From NCBI GenBank assembly GCA_028289345.1, contig JANQQL010000024.1:62001-126000 (forward strand): a DNA stretch of 64,000 nucleotides, written 5' to 3'. A model generated the notes under the pieces. That model saw only the letters and a list, made by a program, of their open reading frames with translations. It was not told the DNA's origin and did not search any database. This document shows, piece by piece, positions 35,648-44,117 of the stretch. The DNA is from Planctomycetota bacterium (GTDB taxonomy: Bacteria; Planctomycetota; B15-G4; SIAN01). A program made the translations under genes and the position numbers. Numbering within the stretch: position 1 is the stretch's first letter; the number at the start of each line of letters is the position of its first letter.

Positions 35648-38600
35648 ACGAGAACATTGTTGAGCAGGCCGCCCTCGGCTGGTTCGAAGCCCTTGCGTAT
35701 GAGACCGCACGTGGTGCTGTAATCTCGCCAGGCGGCGAGTTGCCGCTTCGCGGATCCTACGAAGATGTCGTCCTTGAAACGAACCTCCGGACAGCGCTGC
35801 GGAAGATCAACACCCACCTTACCGAAGATGCTATCGAACAGGCAATCCGCGTCATCACACGACCGCCAGAGCCGACGCTCGTTCAGAACAACCGTTGGTT
35901 TCACCGGATGCTGACCGACGGCATCGATGTTGATTATCGCACGAAGTCCGGAGAGACACGGGGCGGCAAGGCGTGGATCATCGACCTGGCCGAGCCAAAG
36001 CGAAACGACCTGCTGGTCGTCAATCAGTTCACAGTGAAGTCTGGCACTGCCACGCGGCGTCCGGATCTCGTCGTCTTCCTGAACGGCTTGCCGATCGCGG
36101 TGATCGAACTGAAAGACCCAACCGACGAGCAGGCGGATCTGTGGAAAGCGTTTCGGCAATTGCAGGATTACAGGGAGCACATCTCTCCGCTATTTATCTA
36201 CAACGCACTTCTGGTAATCAGTGATGGCGATTCCACACGTGTCGGTTCGCTCACCGCTGACGCCGACCGATTCGCGCCGTGGCGTTCAATTGAGGACTGC
36301 CGCGATCCAGGTCGCCACGTCCTCGATGTACTGATCAACGGGCTATTCGAGCCTTCGCGCCTGGTCGACTACCTGCGGCACTGCATCACGTTTGAAGAAG
36401 ACGAGCGGCGCGGCGAGATTGTCAAGAAGATCGCCGGCTATCACCAGTTCCGGGCCGTGCGCAATACCAGGGAGTCTATCAAGGGTGCACTGAGACAACC
36501 GGTCGGCCACGGAGATGGGCGCGGCGGTGTGGTCTGGCACACCCAGGGCTCGGGAAAGAGTCTTTCGATGCTCATGCTCTCGGGAGCGTTGGTCGGAGAA
36601 GAACAACTGGCGAATCCCACGATCGTGGTCGTCACCGACCGGAACGATCTCGATGGTCAGCTCTTCGGAACATTCGCTGCCGGGCGCTCGCTGCTACGTC
36701 AGCATCCCGAACAGGCTGAAAGCCGGGACGACCTGGCTGCGAAACTGAACCGGGCTTCTGGTGGGGTTGTGTTTACGACGATTCAGAAGTTCGAGGAACG
36801 CGGCCAGGCAGTCAGTGAACGCTCAAACATCGTGGTCCTGGCCGATGAAGCCCACCGAAGCCAGTACGGATTACTCGATGGCGGGGCCCGCTGGATGCGG
36901 GATGCGATCCCGAACGCCACGTTCGTCGGATTCACCGGGACTCCGATCGAGCTGGAAGACAAGAACACTCAGGCAGTGTTTGGCGAGTACTGCGACATCT
37001 ACGACATTCGGCAGGCAATCGATGACAACGCCACGGTGCCGATTTTCTACGAAATGCGACTGGTTCGCTTGCTGCCGGATGAGGCAGGGATTTCAGAAGC
37101 GGAAGCCCGGATCAAGGCGGCGGCTCAGGCTGAGGATCAATCAGGCGATGTTCCGGCCGACATCGGCGTGCCACTGGAAGAGCTTGTCGGGGCGGAGGCA
37201 CGACTGAAGCTCGTCGCGAAAGAGATCGTAGAGCATTTCGACAAACGGCGCGAGGCGATCGAAGGCAAAGGAATGGTCGTCTGCATGAGTCGCAAGATTT
37301 GCATCGATTTGTACAACGAGATCATAGCCCTGCGTCCCGGCTGGCATGCTGATGGTGACGGCGAGGGCTTTGCCAAAGTCGTTATGACGGACGGCGTCCC
37401 CCCTCAGCTAAAAGGTGAGTCCAACGCCGACTATCAAAAGCGCATTGAGCCGCTGATCGAGCCCATCAAGTATCACGGCCGCACCAAGGCACGACGCGAG
37501 GCTCTGGCGAAACGCTTTAGGGCTCCAGATGACGAACTCCGCCTTGTGATTGTGTGTGATATGTGGCTAACTGGGTTTGATTGTCCGCCCATGCACACGA
37601 TGTACCTCGATAGGCCCCTGGCCGGCCACAACCTAATGCAGGCGATCGCCAGGGTAAACCGTGTCTTCGGAGACAAACCCGGCGGCGTGGTCGTGGACTT
37701 TCTTGGCATCGCTGACGAGCTGCGGGATGCGGTTCACACTTACACGCAGGCAGGCGGAACGGGAAACGCCGTCGAGGAGATTCAGGACGAGGCGGTCCCT
37801 CTGATGCAGCAACAGCATGAGGCGCTGTGCAACTTCTTCAGTGGTTTCGACTACGCTGGTTTCCTTGGAGATACTGAGGCCGAGCAGCTTCACGCCGTGA
37901 GCGCCGGTGCGGACCACGTGTTCCAGCAGGACGACGGTCGGCGACGATTCATGACAATGGTGACCGGGTTGTCAAAGGCGTTCGCTCTCTCGGTGCCTCG
38001 CCCAGAAACGGTAGACATTCGCGATGACCTCGCCTTCTTCCAGTGCGTTCGCGCGGCAATTCGGAAGCGACTGGCCGACGAGGGGCCGCCGCCAGCACCG
38101 GACTCTCGTGCCGCGGTGCGACAGGTCATTTCCGGCGCGATCGCATCGGGAGGTGTCATTGACTTGTTTCAGGCTGCGGGCCTTCCTGATCAAAACGTCG
38201 CCATTCTGTCGCAGGACTTTCTCGACCGTCTGGCCGCTTTGCCGCACAAGAACCTCGCCCTCGAGACATTGCGAAAGCTGCTCAGCGACCAGATCCGTTG
38301 CCGTGAGCGAGTGAACATCGTGCAATCCCGAACCTTCCGGGAATCGCTCGAGGCAACTCTGATCCGTTACACCAATCGGGCCATCACAACCGCTCAGGTC
38401 ATCGAGGAGCTGATCGGCTTGGCTCAGACTATCCGTGATGCGATCCAGCGTGGTGAGGAATCAGGTCTCAGTGAGGAGGAGGTCGCCTTTTACGACGCCC
38501 TCGCAGACAACGCCTCTGCCCGTGAAGTTATTCAGGACGACACCCTGCGACAGATTGCCAGAGAGCTGGCGGACAGGATCAAAGCGAAGGCTTCCTTGGA

Positions 38601-38751
38601 CTGGACACAACGCGAGACGGTCCGAGCCGACATGCGCCGTACAGTCCGCAGGTTGCTCACCAAGTATGGCTATCCGCCTGATGCCCAGGAAACGGCCACG
38701 CAACTGGTGATTCGCCAAGCTGAGCTCATGGCAGACGGACTGGTTGCGTAA
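35644..38751 (+). CDS. hsdR: type I restriction endonuclease subunit HsdR
   Basis: 1035 residues, a normal HsdR length. The N-terminal nuclease domain has the PD-(D/E)XK core as [20 protein letters not shown] (Asp, then Glu-x-Lys). The SF2 translocase motor has Walker A in [13 protein letters not shown] (about residue 300), DEAH in [11 protein letters not shown] (about 402), motif III in [10 protein letters not shown], and motif VI around [21 protein letters not shown]-terminal helical domain for binding to the methylase core follows ([14 protein letters not shown] onward). HsdR pulls unmethylated DNA and cuts at a distance. It starts within the end of the AbiC-like gene (ATGA) and is intact, so the island should encode an active system. 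Confidence 0.96.
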   Translation: MNENIVEQAALGWFEALAYETARGAVISPGGELPLRGSYEDVVLETNLRTALRKINTHLTEDAIEQAIRVITRPPEPTLVQNNRWFHRMLTDGIDVDYRTKSGETRGGKAWIIDLAEPKRNDLLVVNQFTVKSGTATRRPDLVVFLNGLPIAVIELKDPTDEQADLWKAFRQLQDYREHISPLFIYNALLVISDGDSTRVGSLTADADRFAPWRSIEDCRDPGRHVLDVLINGLFEPSRLVDYLRHCITFEEDERRGEIVKKIAGYHQFRAVRNTRESIKGALRQPVGHGDGRGGVVWHTQGSGKSLSMLMLSGALVGEEQLANPTIVVVTDRNDLDGQLFGTFAAGRSLLRQHPEQAESRDDLAAKLNRASGGVVFTTIQKFEERGQAVSERSNIVVLADEAHRSQYGLLDGGARWMRDAIPNATFVGFTGTPIELEDKNTQAVFGEYCDIYDIRQAIDDNATVPIFYEMRLVRLLPDEAGISEAEARIKAAAQAEDQSGDVPADIGVPLEELVGAEARLKLVAKEIVEHFDKRREAIEGKGMVVCMSRKICIDLYNEIIALRPGWHADGDGEGFAKVVMTDGVPPQLKGESNADYQKRIEPLIEPIKYHGRTKARREALAKRFRAPDDELRLVIVCDMWLTGFDCPPMHTMYLDRPLAGHNLMQAIARVNRVFGDKPGGVVVDFLGIADELRDAVHTYTQAGGTGNAVEEIQDEAVPLMQQQHEALCNFFSGFDYAGFLGDTEAEQLHAVSAGADHVFQQDDGRRRFMTMVTGLSKAFALSVPRPETVDIRDDLAFFQCVRAAIRKRLADEGPPPAPDSRAAVRQVISGAIASGGVIDLFQAAGLPDQNVAILSQDFLDRLAALPHKNLALETLRKLLSDQIRCRERVNIVQSRTFRESLEATLIRYTNRAITTAQVIEELIGLAQTIRDAIQRGEESGLSEEEVAFYDALADNASAREVIQDDTLRQIARELADRIKAKASLDWTQRETVRADMRRTVRRLLTKYGYPPDAQETATQLVIRQAELMADGLVA

Positions 38752-39402
38752 GCGTGCCACCTCAGCCTTTGCAGGCGCTATGTGGTTGAGTTGTCGACAC
38801 CGAGTATCGTCGCTCCCGTGGCGATTGCGTTTCGTAGTAGCCAATCGGGTGACCATCCAACCAGCCAGAAGGTGGTCTGGCCCGACTCCCCCTAGGAAAG
38901 AGCCGTCGATCGCCGCGCGGAACACCAGTAACAGTCCCCATAAGCTCAGCGAGGCGAACGATCGATCTTCCATCCTGGTGGTTTCCGTGACCCAAGGCAC
39001 CCAAGGCGGCATCCGCCGCTGCTTCGGGCGGACGCTCCCTCAAGGCCTGCTGCCTGCCCGGATGGGCAGCAGGCCTCCGGGCAAGGGACTCACCCTCATT
39101 TGATTCGAAGGGGATCCCTCTTCGACTTGCCGCCAACACTGCCAGTCCACCCAGGTCAAGCAGCCTCGGGCGCCTCGCCTCTGCATCCGCCTGCAGTCGC
39201 CTGTTCATCTCGCAGGCAGCCATCCGTACGATGCCTGGTTGGGCGACAGGCGGCCACCAGTCAATGCGCGGAAAGCGCAACAGCATGTGCTTCAAGACGC
39301 ATCACCGAAACACCATCAGCATGGGGCAAACCGGAGGTCCAAACTGCACAAGGCGCAGAGACGATCGAGCTTCATCCAGATTACTAACGGGGTAGCAAAG
39401 TA
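38752..39402. other. 651-bp gap between hsdR and the caspase operon
   Basis: Holds an 11-bp inverted repeat, GGCCTGCTGCC / GGCAGCAGGCC at 39044-39075, possibly ending the restriction operon. A minus-strand frame (39295-38762, 177 codons, starting MKHMLLRFPRIDWW) is open but has no recognised domain and no clear ribosome site; I do not call it a gene. The promoter of the next operon must lie here. Confidence 0.4.
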
Positions 39403-39774
39403 ATGACCGCACACATTCGCTTGGGAGGAACGCCGGACGCTGCGGGAAGCGATGCGATGAAGACACTTGGATCAATCCTGCAAGCCAATCTTGGCGAACA
39501 GATCCTTGCGGGGAGAACCCCTGGTGGAGCGCACGACAAGGGTGATCCACTAACCACGTTTCTCACGATTGCCAACCTGGGTGTGGCGGCGCTAGGCACC
39601 CTCATCAGCCTGATCGCTCTCTGGCGTCAGGATGAGCCCTCCTATTCCGTAACGACTAAGATCGGCTCGCTCGACGTGTCCGTGGAGAACCTCTCACACG
39701 AACAGCTAGAAGAATTGGCGAGAAAACTAGAGAAGGAGCAAATCACCTTCGATGTCGCTCGAAGATCGGCATGA
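39403..39774 (+). CDS. small single-pass membrane protein coupled to the caspase/STAND gene
   Basis: 123 residues (105 if it starts at the ATG at 39457, MKTLGSILQANLG). The middle is one strong membrane helix, FLTIANLGVAALGTLISLIA, followed by LWRQDEPSYSV. The C-terminal 45 residues, with TKIGSLDVSVENLSHEQLEE, form a short strand and a charged helix and could be a peptide-like docking or substrate segment. The stop overlaps the next start by 4 bp (ATGA), so the two products are almost certainly made together. I do not recognise a family. In known conflict systems small membrane proteins next to peptidase/STAND genes can be effector pores or adaptors; that is inference here. Confidence 0.65.
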   Translation: MTAHIRLGGTPDAAGSDAMKTLGSILQANLGEQILAGRTPGGAHDKGDPLTTFLTIANLGVAALGTLISLIALWRQDEPSYSVTTKIGSLDVSVENLSHEQLEELARKLEKEQITFDVARRSA

Positions 39775-42700
39775 CTGAGATCGGTAAGCGAGTGGTCCTG
39801 GCGATGAATGCCCAGGGTCTGCCTGGTGGTCCGATTGACACCGCTCGCATACACAGCCTACTCATTCGCCCTGATAGGGGCTGCTGCGACCCAGACTCGA
39901 GTCCTCGTCCCCTTAGCAATTGCCCTGACAAGGGCTCTTTTCGAGAGATTTGGGATGAGGCGATCCATGCGTGCGAAGATGCGGATCAGCTTGTCTTCTA
40001 TTTCTCCGGTCATGGCAGGAGACCTCAGCAGACGTTCTGCATCCAGGCGGGCCCAGACCCTATCCGCGACTGCGTTCCGTTTGAGAATCTCATCAGAGAG
40101 ATTGAGATCAAACGGCTTCGTGCGATCCTGATCGTTGACGCGTGCTTTAGTGGGGAAACAACGAAAGGGCCTTCTGAAGTCGAATGCACGGAGAGCGTTC
40201 CTGAACTGCCTGAAGGAATCGCCATACTGGCCTCATCAGGCGCGGATCAAGTCAGCGAAGTGAGTCACAATCAAAGCAAACAACCAGGCAGCATCTTTAC
40301 ACACCTCCTGTGCGAGGCGATCGAGAGCGGCCTTGACAAACCGACGCCCGATGGACTGATCTCTGTTGAGGATGCTGCTAGGTTCATCAACTTGCGACTA
40401 AGCGACGAGCCCCAGTATGCGTCTTATCGGCAAAGGGCCCGATTCAAGGTTGCCAACACAAGCGATCGAATCTGGTTATCCATCAATCCGGCTGCTAACC
40501 ACGACCAGCCTCCTCAGACGGAATCGGCTGGTCAGAGTAGAGACTCTGAAGCAGTTGGCCCGCCCAGTTACGTTGACCGTATTACTCCAGTTCTGTCGTT
40601 CGCGGGTGACATTGTATCTGCTTACCGTGAGCAACTGAAACCAGACGTACTTGCGAAACACCCGCTGGCCACCGTTTCGAACGAGGCTTTTCTCGACAGG
40701 ATTGGCGTGCTGAGTGAGAGGCGCTTGACAGTGGCGGGCGTCTTACTTTTTACAACGAAAGCCAACACTCTTTGCCCGACAGCGCTCGTCAAGTGCTCAA
40801 TCTACTCCTCTAAGCAGCCGGCGCCTGAGCACACAGTTTCCAAGAAAGACATTGATGGCCCCCTCCAGGGGCAGATTCTTGAGGCATACCATTACGTCTT
40901 GGCCAACATCGACAGCCTTGAGGGCCATAGCTCTTCAACACCAAAGCGGACCAGGGTTTATCGATTCCCAACTCAGTGCATTCGAGAGCTGATATCCAAC
41001 GCCATTTCCCATCGCGACTATGAAGACCACCAGCGCTGCGTACAGATTAGGCTCTACTCTGATCGACTTGAAATCGGGAGTCCGGGGCCTTGGGTTGGCA
41101 AGCAGCTTGAGGAAGGCCGGGATTACCGGCTGCAGGAGCTCCGACAGGAGTCAACACTTCGTAACCCCAGAATTGCCCATTCCATCTCGGACTTAGCCCT
41201 TTTCGAGGGAAGGGCAGAGGGTATCGCGTTTGCACTTAATGAGTGCCAAGTCTGTAACGCACCGGCGCCACTGGTACGCCAGGTCGACTCGATGGTCTAC
41301 GTGACAGTCTTTCCGCGGGACGACTGGGGTCTGATTCGGAGCGGAAAAAGTCATGTCGTTCGAGTCATCAGCGACAACAAGAAAGCGTCCGGGTTCATAG
41401 TAGCGCCGGGTGTGGTACTTACTTGCCGTCATGTTGTGGAGACCTCTGATCTCGCCAATCGACAAGGGCCGCCGGTGGCCAGGCTATGCGTTGAAAGGCA
41501 GGACTCAACAGAGGCTCTAAGCGTCCATCGCGTCATCTTGAGCGACAAATTCGATCTTGCCCTGCTGTTTCTTGAATCTCCGATCGACTCCGACGTCTTG
41601 TTGCTGTCCGGTGTTAGCTCGAAAGACATTGACTTGCTAGGAGACCGCTTGTACGCGCTGGGGTACCCGCCTGAGAGCGACAGTGTTCTTCGTATCGAGC
41701 CGGGCGCCTCCATCGTCACAGAGGTACAAGATGGAGGGTTGACCAGATTCAGCATGTTGGGCGGAATGGAAGGCGACTTCTCCGGTGCGCCCGTTCATGC
41801 TGAAGTAGATGGACGCCAGTACTGCGTTGGAGTGGTGTCTTCATCTGGTAGTCGCTCTGCCTCAACCACACTTGTCAGCTCGAACGACGCAGCCAGGTTC
41901 TTGGATGAAGTTATGGGGCCAGAGGCTGCTAGACAGGCTCAGATTCCCCGCTCGAGGGTCAAGATCGATGGACCGGATGTAGCTGTCAGCGTCGATCACC
42001 TACCGGCAACTGGAAATAAACTCTTTGGGCGTGTCGACGAAACCCAGCACCTCGACCAAGCCTGGCGAGAAGCCGACACCCGAGTCCTGTGCGTCGTGGG
42101 CTTCGGTGGTATGGGAAAGTCGTCTCTTGTCAAGAGTTGGCTTGCGCAGATGAGCGCATCTAACTACTGCGGCGCTCGCAGAGTGTTCGCTTGGTCGTTC
42201 TACAGTCAGGGGGCGACCGATCTGAATGCCTCTTCGGACGTCTTCATTCACCGTGCGCTTGAGTGGTTCGGAGGAGATCCTGATACAGGGTCCTCCGTGT
42301 TGCGGGCGGAGAAGCTTACGGAGCTAGTATGTCAGGACAAGTCGCTCTTGATCCTCGATGGACTCGAACCCTTACAATTCGCTCTAGGCGAACACAGAGG
42401 GCGACTGAAGGATGATGCCCTCCGTACCCTCCTTGTTGGAATTGCGGCCAGACCTCACGCTGGCCTGTGCATAGTCACATCACGTGTAGACCTGACCGAC
42501 CTTGGCTACCTCGTAGGCAAGGGAGTTCGCCGCCTCGAACTCGGCGCGCTTGGTGAACAAGCTGGTTGCGAACTGCTAAAGTCACTTGGGGTTGTCGGCA
42601 GCATGGACGACCTAAGTGAGGCGGTTGCGGACTTCGGCGGACACGCCTTAGCCCTCACTCTGCTTGGAAATTACTTGAGGGTCACACACAATGGCGATAT

Positions 42701-43100
42701 CGCCTATTCAAAGAAGGTGGACTCATTGCTCGGTGACTCTGATCAAGCAGGGCACGCACATCGTGTAATGCGCTCCTACGAGGTGTGGCTCGGGAAGGGC
42801 ATAGAAGTGGCCTTTCTGAGGCTGCTCAGCTTGTTCGACCGCCCTGTAGCGATGGAGGAGATTCAGTCGTTACTCGCCGCTCCGGTGATTGACGGACTCA
42901 CTGACAAACTGCGGCCTCTAAGCAAATCTCAGCTGCTGGGTGCCGTCGACCGCCTGAGAGCAGTTGGACTTCTCGCCACGGAGAGGTCACCGCAGGCTCG
43001 TGTTGATTGTCATCCCTTAGTACGAAGCTACTTTGCCGAGCAATTACAAGCTGACAATCCATCTGCATGGGAGGCGGGAACGAGCCGCGTGGTCGGGTGA
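39771..43100 (+). CDS. caspase-HATPase_c_4-trypsin-STAND NTPase fusion, probable defence protein
   Basis: 1109 residues in four blocks. Residues 1-240: caspase-like (C14) peptidase with FYFSGHG (His81) and IVDACFSG (Cys125). Residues about 270-500: ATP-binding HATPase_c_4 region of Schlafen/RecG-like regulators, with ELISNAISHRDYEDH and RLEIGSPGP. Residues about 525-715: trypsin-like serine peptidase with TCRHVV (His554), KFDLAL (Asp595) and GDFSGAP (Ser671). Residues about 745-1095: STAND NTPase with GFGGMGKSS (Walker A, 777-785), SFYSQG, LLILDGLEP (Walker B) and a winged helix ending CHPLVRSYFAEQL. All catalytic residues are in place. Relatives with this ending usually continue into TPR repeats; here a stop follows nine residues after NPSAW, so the sensor is absent or lost. 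It is likely an NTP-regulated anti-phage device acting by proteolysis. Confidence 0.85.
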   Translation: MTEIGKRVVLAMNAQGLPGGPIDTARIHSLLIRPDRGCCDPDSSPRPLSNCPDKGSFREIWDEAIHACEDADQLVFYFSGHGRRPQQTFCIQAGPDPIRDCVPFENLIREIEIKRLRAILIVDACFSGETTKGPSEVECTESVPELPEGIAILASSGADQVSEVSHNQSKQPGSIFTHLLCEAIESGLDKPTPDGLISVEDAARFINLRLSDEPQYASYRQRARFKVANTSDRIWLSINPAANHDQPPQTESAGQSRDSEAVGPPSYVDRITPVLSFAGDIVSAYREQLKPDVLAKHPLATVSNEAFLDRIGVLSERRLTVAGVLLFTTKANTLCPTALVKCSIYSSKQPAPEHTVSKKDIDGPLQGQILEAYHYVLANIDSLEGHSSSTPKRTRVYRFPTQCIRELISNAISHRDYEDHQRCVQIRLYSDRLEIGSPGPWVGKQLEEGRDYRLQELRQESTLRNPRIAHSISDLALFEGRAEGIAFALNECQVCNAPAPLVRQVDSMVYVTVFPRDDWGLIRSGKSHVVRVISDNKKASGFIVAPGVVLTCRHVVETSDLANRQGPPVARLCVERQDSTEALSVHRVILSDKFDLALLFLESPIDSDVLLLSGVSSKDIDLLGDRLYALGYPPESDSVLRIEPGASIVTEVQDGGLTRFSMLGGMEGDFSGAPVHAEVDGRQYCVGVVSSSGSRSASTTLVSSNDAARFLDEVMGPEAARQAQIPRSRVKIDGPDVAVSVDHLPATGNKLFGRVDETQHLDQAWREADTRVLCVVGFGGMGKSSLVKSWLAQMSASNYCGARRVFAWSFYSQGATDLNASSDVFIHRALEWFGGDPDTGSSVLRAEKLTELVCQDKSLLILDGLEPLQFALGEHRGRLKDDALRTLLVGIAARPHAGLCIVTSRVDLTDLGYLVGKGVRRLELGALGEQAGCELLKSLGVVGSMDDLSEAVADFGGHALALTLLGNYLRVTHNGDIAYSKKVDSLLGDSDQAGHAHRVMRSYEVWLGKGIEVAFLRLLSLFDRPVAMEEIQSLLAAPVIDGLTDKLRPLSKSQLLGAVDRLRAVGLLATERSPQARVDCHPLVRSYFAEQLQADNPSAWEAGTSRVVG

Positions 43101-43233
43101 TGGCAATGCTGACTGCTTGCTCTACACGTCAGGCATCATTCTTGTAGCTTCGCATGCTCAGCCAATCTTCAAAAGGCTGATCCTTTGGTCTTTGGGCCGG
43201 TCGGCCGAGGCCGACGGTCATGTGTTGGCCCAC

Positions 43234-43734
43234 TCAACTCGACCCGTTCGTCAACTCTTGGGCGCGCACCAGCAGCCGTCGCATCTCGTCACGGTCTTCC
43301 CGTGGCATCTTTCGGAGGACCTCGTGAAACTCCTTGATGTCGTGACGCACGCCGACACCGCCCTCGACCTCGATCTTCTGGTGAGTTCGGTCGCGGTACT
43401 GCGGCAGCAGGCCTTTCACGCGTAGCTCGAGCAGGCGGTCCGAGTACTTGCGGACGGTGCCCACGACGCTCTCCTTGTAGCGCCCGCCGTACACCGCTTC
43501 CTCGACACCCTCGACGGCGCGGCGATGCAGTTCAGATTCCACTTCGCCCCGCGCGGCGTCCATCGCCTCATCCCAATCTGCTGCGAACTCAAGGTCTCGT
43601 TCGCGCTCGTCACGGAAGGAGTTGATGCAGCCACGTTCACTGTGAGGCGACGCAGCACGCGCGGCGCGGGCCACGATCCCGTGGCGCGCCAGTTCGGCAA
43701 GGAAGGTTCGTTTGCGGTCTTCGGTGAGTTTCAT
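43234..43734 (-). CDS. phage terminase small subunit-like protein
   Basis: 166 residues. GGAG lies eight bases before the ATG. The N-terminus is a helix-turn-helix of terminase-small type: RKRTFLAELARHGIVARAAR, then ERDLEFAADWDEAMDAARGE, followed by HRRAVEGVEEAVYGG, YKESVVGTVRKYSDRLLELR and LLPQYRDR, the Y-S-D-x-L-L-x-x-x-L signature of this family. Residues 120-166 form an extra charged helix (EFHEVLRKMPREDRDEMRRL). The small subunit chooses the DNA to be packaged. With no large subunit or capsid gene in the island, the protein would have to redirect a helper phage's packaging machine, as TerS does in PICI satellites. It is the last gene of the leftward module and converges on the STAND gene. 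Confidence 0.8.
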   Translation of the reverse strand: MKLTEDRKRTFLAELARHGIVARAARAASPHSERGCINSFRDERERDLEFAADWDEAMDAARGEVESELHRRAVEGVEEAVYGGRYKESVVGTVRKYSDRLLELRVKGLLPQYRDRTHQKIEVEGGVGVRHDIKEFHEVLRKMPREDRDEMRRLLVRAQELTNGSS

Positions 43735-43830
43735 GTTGCAAGCTCCACCGCTTCTAATCGCTCACGCGCGCGCGTAGGGCAAGTGCGGATCAGTCGGAAA
43801 TCTCGGTTTGTTTGCCTCTGTCGATCGTGC

Positions 43831-44113
43831 GTAACCCCCGTAATGCACCAACTTGACGAGGGGGTTACACATGAATCCGAGTTGTGCGCAGACGCGCAAG
43901 CGCAACGTAACGCCGTAACGGACTGTAATCCCCTAATTGGCAGGAGCTGTAGAAGTGTTGGAGGTGCAATGCCTGCATCGAGGGATGTATGCGTAGTCGG
44001 TATGACGGGGGGAGAACGCGGGTTACAGGTTGATCCCGAGTGTTCACCAAGGTTCTCGAATCATCCTCACAGATCATCGAATCCGTAACCCTGGCAGATC
44101 CACGCGTAACCCC
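43831..44113. repeat. GTAACCCC iteron cluster, candidate replication origin
   Basis: The 383-bp gap between the terminase-like and replication genes has at least eight copies of a GTAAC(C/G)CC-type motif on both strands: 43831 (GTAACCCCC), 43860 (inverted, GGGGGTTAC), 43907, 43915, 43925 (GTAATCCCC), 44020 (inverted), 44085 and 44106. The first two make a perfect 9-bp inverted repeat with a 20-base loop. The density next to a primase/helicase gene fits an iteron-type origin for that protein. Confidence 0.6.
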
Positions 44114-44117
44114 TCGA

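Noticed and set aside
38762-39295. 177-codon minus-strand frame in the hsdR-caspase gap
   Set aside because: No recognised domain and no ribosome site; composition resembles non-coding frames. Kept as an unassigned gap.
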